A stretch of 64,000 bases of DNA. It comes from Flavobacterium limicola. GTDB lineage: Bacteria > Bacteroidota > Bacteroidia > Flavobacteriales > Flavobacteriaceae. Of the stretch, positions 61,074-64,000 are shown one piece after another; position 1 is the first letter of the stretch, and each line of letters opens with the position of its first letter. The position numbers were made by a program, and so were the translations under genes. The stretch is taken from NCBI RefSeq assembly GCF_003634755.1, contig NZ_RBXA01000002.1, forward strand, positions 124,001 through 188,000. Reading direction: 5' to 3'. The notes under the pieces are model-generated. The model was not told where the DNA came from. It worked only from the letters and a program-made list of their open reading frames with translations, and ran no database searches.

Positions 61074-62258
61074 TTAGTTTCTAAATTTATTTCGACTAAT
61101 GATATCTTTAATTTTAGCTTTTAAGTCTTCTCCAGTATCATAAACCATTTGTTCACTGTTAGGAAAAGCTACTGGTTTTCTGTCAAAATAAGAGTAATAA
61201 TTATCGTCAGAAGCACGTCGATCTCCTTTGTAAGTGGCATAAATATTTTCGAAAATGAATTCGCTGCTTATTGGGAAAGATTGTAATAATTGATTGCTTC
61301 TAAAATTAATATAGTCAATTTTAGCTGTAATTTGGCAAGACTTAAATTGTCTGAATTCGTAAATTCGGGCCGTTACAGTTTTAAGATTATCGACCATAAC
61401 TACCTTTCCTTTTTCGTCCAGCACTTCTTTTCCGTTTGCATCAATTAGTTTTTTGACACCGTCTTTAATGATACGTTCTTTTACAAATTCTCTTTCTTTT
61501 ATTTGCTCTGGCGAAATATAAATTTGTCTAAAATTGATTACCATTCCATAATCATAGCTGATTCCTTTTTGTTTGTTGCTGTGGTACACAGTCCATTTGT
61601 CATTGAGTCCATACGTGCTAAAATCCAATAAATCATTTTGAAGACGAGCCGGAATGATCATGTTCGTTTCATTTTTGGTGTAAACCGAAACATAGTCAGA
61701 ACCTTTGAATTTTGCATCATCCATCAATCGCAAAACATCTTTGTAATTTGGATTTATTTGATTTAAATAGTCCATATCATCATATGCTTTTCTGAAATTC
61801 ATTTTATCAGAAGTAGCCATTAATTTTTTGGCATTGGTATATAAATAAGCAGACAGAGCATTCTTGCTGTTAATGATTTGATCATTATAATTGTCAAATG
61901 GGAAAATTGCATTTCGTCCTTCTTTAATTAGTTTCAAAGGAAGTAAAGGTTTAATTTTTTCCTGACGGGAATTCAATTGTAAATAGGTATTATACAATTT
62001 TTCCAATTGTGCGGGATTAGCATCTTTTGCTAATAAATTAATGGCATTCAAATCCCGATCTTTTGCTTTGGCGAAAGCCTCTTCGAGTATGTAAACATAA
62101 TCCTGTTTGCCTTTTTTATCTTTATTGGTTCGCAAATTGGATACGGCGTTATCAATTGCCTGATCGTAATTGCCTGAGGTTAATGAATTTCTGGTTTGTT
62201 TCACACCGCAAGAGGAAATCAATACAAACAGGGATAATAAAAAAGTAATTTTTTTCAT
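61074..62258 (-). CDS. conserved lipoprotein
   Basis: 394 residues. Lipoprotein signal LLSLFVLISSC with Cys17. Helical first half with TPR-like pairs (SGNYDQAIDNAVSNLR, MNFRKAYDDMDYLNQINPNY), then a beta-rich half (SVYTKNETNMIIPARLQ, ARIYEFRQFKSCQITAKIDY). Found in Flavobacteriia as a single gene; function unknown, possibly an envelope scaffold. Confidence 0.75.
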   Translation of the reverse strand: MKKITFLLSLFVLISSCGVKQTRNSLTSGNYDQAIDNAVSNLRTNKDKKGKQDYVYILEEAFAKAKDRDLNAINLLAKDANPAQLEKLYNTYLQLNSRQEKIKPLLPLKLIKEGRNAIFPFDNYNDQIINSKNALSAYLYTNAKKLMATSDKMNFRKAYDDMDYLNQINPNYKDVLRLMDDAKFKGSDYVSVYTKNETNMIIPARLQNDLLDFSTYGLNDKWTVYHSNKQKGISYDYGMVINFRQIYISPEQIKEREFVKERIIKDGVKKLIDANGKEVLDEKGKVVMVDNLKTVTARIYEFRQFKSCQITAKIDYINFRSNQLLQSFPISSEFIFENIYATYKGDRRASDDNYYSYFDRKPVAFPNSEQMVYDTGEDLKAKIKDIISRNKFRN

Positions 62259-62359
62259 AAGCGTTACTATTAAATAAATAATTTTTGTTGAGTCTACTTC
62301 ATCTGTTTTAAACAGGATAATTGGCTTTAATCTTGGAATTTAAAAAATAATCCCATAAA

Positions 62360-62394
62360 AAAACCTAACAAAAATAATACAATTGTTAGGTTTT
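62360..62394 (-). terminator. terminator of the fumarylacetoacetase gene
   Basis: AAAACCTAACAA and TTGTTAGGTTTT, perfect 12-bp stem, 11-base loop, T-run on the minus strand; 21 bases after the gene. Confidence 0.85.
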
Positions 62395-62415
62395 GAGACT
62401 TTATGTTTATTCTTT

Positions 62416-63699
62416 TCATTTTCTAACGAAAGGTGGCAGTAACTTACTGGAAACTTCACCAAAACCAATGCGAACATGACCATTTTGGCAGTGTCCTTTC
62501 ATGATTACAGTATCGTTATCGTTGATAAATTTACGTTCCGTACCGTCTTTCAATTTTATTGGATTTTTTCCACCCCAAGTTAATTCTAACATCGAACCAA
62601 AACTGTCTGGAGTAGGACCTGAAATTGTACCTGATCCCATCATATCACCAGAATTCACACGACAACCGTTAGAGGTATGATGTGTCAATTGTTGACTCAT
62701 AGTCCAATACATATATTTGAAATTCGAATGAGAAATAACCGTTGCTTCTGAATTTTCAGGCTGAATAGCAACTTCTAAATTAATGTCAAATGAATGCTTT
62801 CCTTTTTGCTGTAAATAGGGAAGTGGGGTTGGTTCTTGTTTAGGACCTTTGGTTCTAAAGGGTTCTAAAGCATCCATAGTTACGATCCAAGGTGAAATTG
62901 AAGTTGCAAAATTCTTTGCCAAGAATGGTCCTAGTGGTACATATTCCCATTTTTGAATATCACGAGCACTCCAGTCATTCAACAAAACCATTCCGAAAAT
63001 GTAATCTTCGGCTTCAGTCACATGAATATTTTCACCCATAATATTGACATCCGTAGTGATAAAGGCTGTTTCCAGTTCAAAGTCGACTGAACGAGAAGGC
63101 CCAAAAACCGGCGTAGTTTCTCCATTTGGTAACGTTTGTCCCATGGGTCTGTGAACTGGAATTCCTGATGGAACTATGGTAGAACTTCTGCCATGATATC
63201 CTACAGGGATGTGAAGCCAGTTTGGTAACAATGCATTTTCAGGGTCACGGAACATTTTTCCTACATTAGTAGCGTGCTCTTTACTGGAGTAAAAGTCTGT
63301 ATAATCACCTATTAAAACGGGTAGTTGCATTTCTACATCTTCCATTTTGAATATAATAATATCTTTGTCTTTAGTGTTGTCGCGTAATTTTGAATTTTGT
63401 TCATCAAAAATTTCGGCAATTCTATTTCTAACCAAGCGCCATGTTTTTTGACCGTCAGAAATAAAATCATTCAAAGTATCCTGCATGAACATGTCATCCG
63501 TCAGTTCAATGCCTTCAAAATAATTTAATTGTTGCAAAGCTCCCAAATCGATTGCGAAATCTCCAATTCTAGTACCTACCGTTACTATGTTTTCTTTTGT
63601 AAGAAAAACACCGAAAGGAATGTTTTGAATAGGAAAATCGCTATCAGAAGAGACTTCTAACCATGATTTTCTTTTAATATCGTTGGCTGTTATTGGCAT
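62416..63699 (-). CDS. fahA: fumarylacetoacetase
   Basis: 427 residues, like the long eukaryote-type enzyme. N-terminal SH3-like domain, then the FAH domain: DFYSSKEHATNVG, PVGYHGRSSTIVPSG, DFELETAFI, LNDWSARDIQKWEYVPLGPFLAKNF and GSGTISGP. Splits fumarylacetoacetate to fumarate and acetoacetate, the last step of tyrosine breakdown. The acetoacetate could feed the thiolase at 5120. Monocistronic, divergent from glyA. Confidence 0.95.
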   Translation of the reverse strand: MPITANDIKRKSWLEVSSDSDFPIQNIPFGVFLTKENIVTVGTRIGDFAIDLGALQQLNYFEGIELTDDMFMQDTLNDFISDGQKTWRLVRNRIAEIFDEQNSKLRDNTKDKDIIIFKMEDVEMQLPVLIGDYTDFYSSKEHATNVGKMFRDPENALLPNWLHIPVGYHGRSSTIVPSGIPVHRPMGQTLPNGETTPVFGPSRSVDFELETAFITTDVNIMGENIHVTEAEDYIFGMVLLNDWSARDIQKWEYVPLGPFLAKNFATSISPWIVTMDALEPFRTKGPKQEPTPLPYLQQKGKHSFDINLEVAIQPENSEATVISHSNFKYMYWTMSQQLTHHTSNGCRVNSGDMMGSGTISGPTPDSFGSMLELTWGGKNPIKLKDGTERKFINDNDTVIMKGHCQNGHVRIGFGEVSSKLLPPFVRK

Positions 63700-63734
63700 A
63701 TTGATGTTAATTATTTTGTTAAAAAATTACTCAT

Positions 63735-63764
63735 CAAATATATTATAATCTAACTATTAACCAA
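63735..63764 (-). promoter_or_regulatory. promoter of the fumarylacetoacetase gene
   Basis: Minus strand: TTG (63764-63762), 19 bases, TATATTTG (63742-63735), an exact match to the Bacteroidota consensus, 35 bases before the gene. Confidence 0.65.
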
Positions 63765-63775
63765 ACGTTTTTTTG

Positions 63776-63783
63776 TATTTTTG
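63776..63783 (+). promoter_or_regulatory. -7 element of glyA
   Basis: TATTTTTG matches TAnnTTTG 25 bases before the glyA start; no TTG at the right distance. Confidence 0.4.
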
Positions 63784-63808
63784 CATCAAATTAACGAAAA
63801 TCAAAAAA

Positions 63809-64000
63809 ATGCAACGCGACGAACAAATTTTTGACCTTATTCTAGAAGAACAAGAAAGACAAATACACGGATTAGAACTTATCGCTTCGGAAAATTTCGT
63901 AAGTGATGAAGTAATGGAAGCTGCGGGTTCTGTTCTAACTAATAAATATGCTGAAGGATATCCTGGCAAAAGATACTACGGCGGTTGCGAAGTAGTTGAT
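63809..64000 (+). CDS. glyA: serine hydroxymethyltransferase, N-terminal part (cut by window)
   Basis: The first 64 codons from ATG 63809 read [19 protein letters not shown], then [36 protein letters not shown], the well-known start of SHMT. It converts serine and tetrahydrofolate to glycine and methylene-THF with PLP. The PLP-lysine region is beyond the window. Confidence 0.97.
   Translation, partial: MQRDEQIFDLILEEQERQIHGLELIASENFVSDEVMEAAGSVLTNKYAEGYPGKRYYGGCEVVD

Overview
The window comes from a low-GC Bacteroidota chromosome, most likely Flavobacterium or a close relative. The support is: promoters of the TTG-N(19-21)-TAnnTTTG type, few Shine-Dalgarno sequences, lipoprotein signals, a bacillithiol-type YtxJ protein, an arginine pathway of the Bacteroidota type (ArgF' carbamoyltransferase), and many proteins of flavobacterial flavour (DUF808, GxxExxY, OsmC, fumarylacetoacetase).

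Layout. 1-6.7 kb is core genome: the 3' end of gyrA, two tandem paralogous secreted TPR proteins, an NlpC/P60 hydrolase, a thiolase, and a tRNA cluster Ser(GCT)-Pro(TGG)-Arg(TCT). 6.76-40.15 kb is a 33.3-kb integrative and probably mobilizable island in the 3' end of tRNA-Arg, bounded by 44-bp direct repeats. It carries a tyrosine integrase beside its right end, a HTH protein, a VirE-type primase/ATPase, an unusual repeat-rich non-coding region (candidate origin), MobC and a MobA relaxase. Its cargo is a co-directional run of about 17 kb: a type I restriction-modification locus (half-size HsdS, HsdM, Fic, HsdS, HsdR, YgjP-like metallopeptidase) into which a Pycsar cyclic-nucleotide system (membrane effector plus cyclase) and a small-protein/kinase pair are inserted, followed by a coupled pair of an unknown 525-aa protein and a PLD-family nuclease. 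Behind it lie a Pif1-type helicase with about thirteen 25-aa W-x-W repeats, a second tyrosine recombinase, a uracil-DNA-glycosylase-like protein, and two lipoproteins, the second ending in a WHH nuclease domain.

40.15-44.5 kb is decayed accessory DNA: an N-terminal integrase fragment just outside the right att site (an older occupant of the same tRNA), a small gene with an early stop, and three same-strand genes each followed by an attC-like imperfect hairpin, which I read as a possible integron-cassette cluster without integrase. 44.7-49.7 kb is core: DUF808 membrane protein, OsmC-like protein, ClpB, YtxJ. 49.7-60.9 kb is a minus-strand arginine-plus-proline biosynthesis cluster (GNAT acylase, argG, argC, argD, proA, proB, argF', argB, argE, argH), preceded by a good promoter and a 28-codon leader-like ORF, and interrupted by a GxxExxY gene framed by inverted repeats. 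61-64 kb holds a lipoprotein, fumarylacetoacetase and the start of glyA.

The most promising undescribed material is in the island: the origin-like repeat region, the two coupled gene pairs of unknown mechanism in the restriction-modification locus, the repeat-bearing Pif1 helicase, and the lipoprotein-anchored WHH nuclease. All functions are assigned by reading motifs by eye; no database search was possible.
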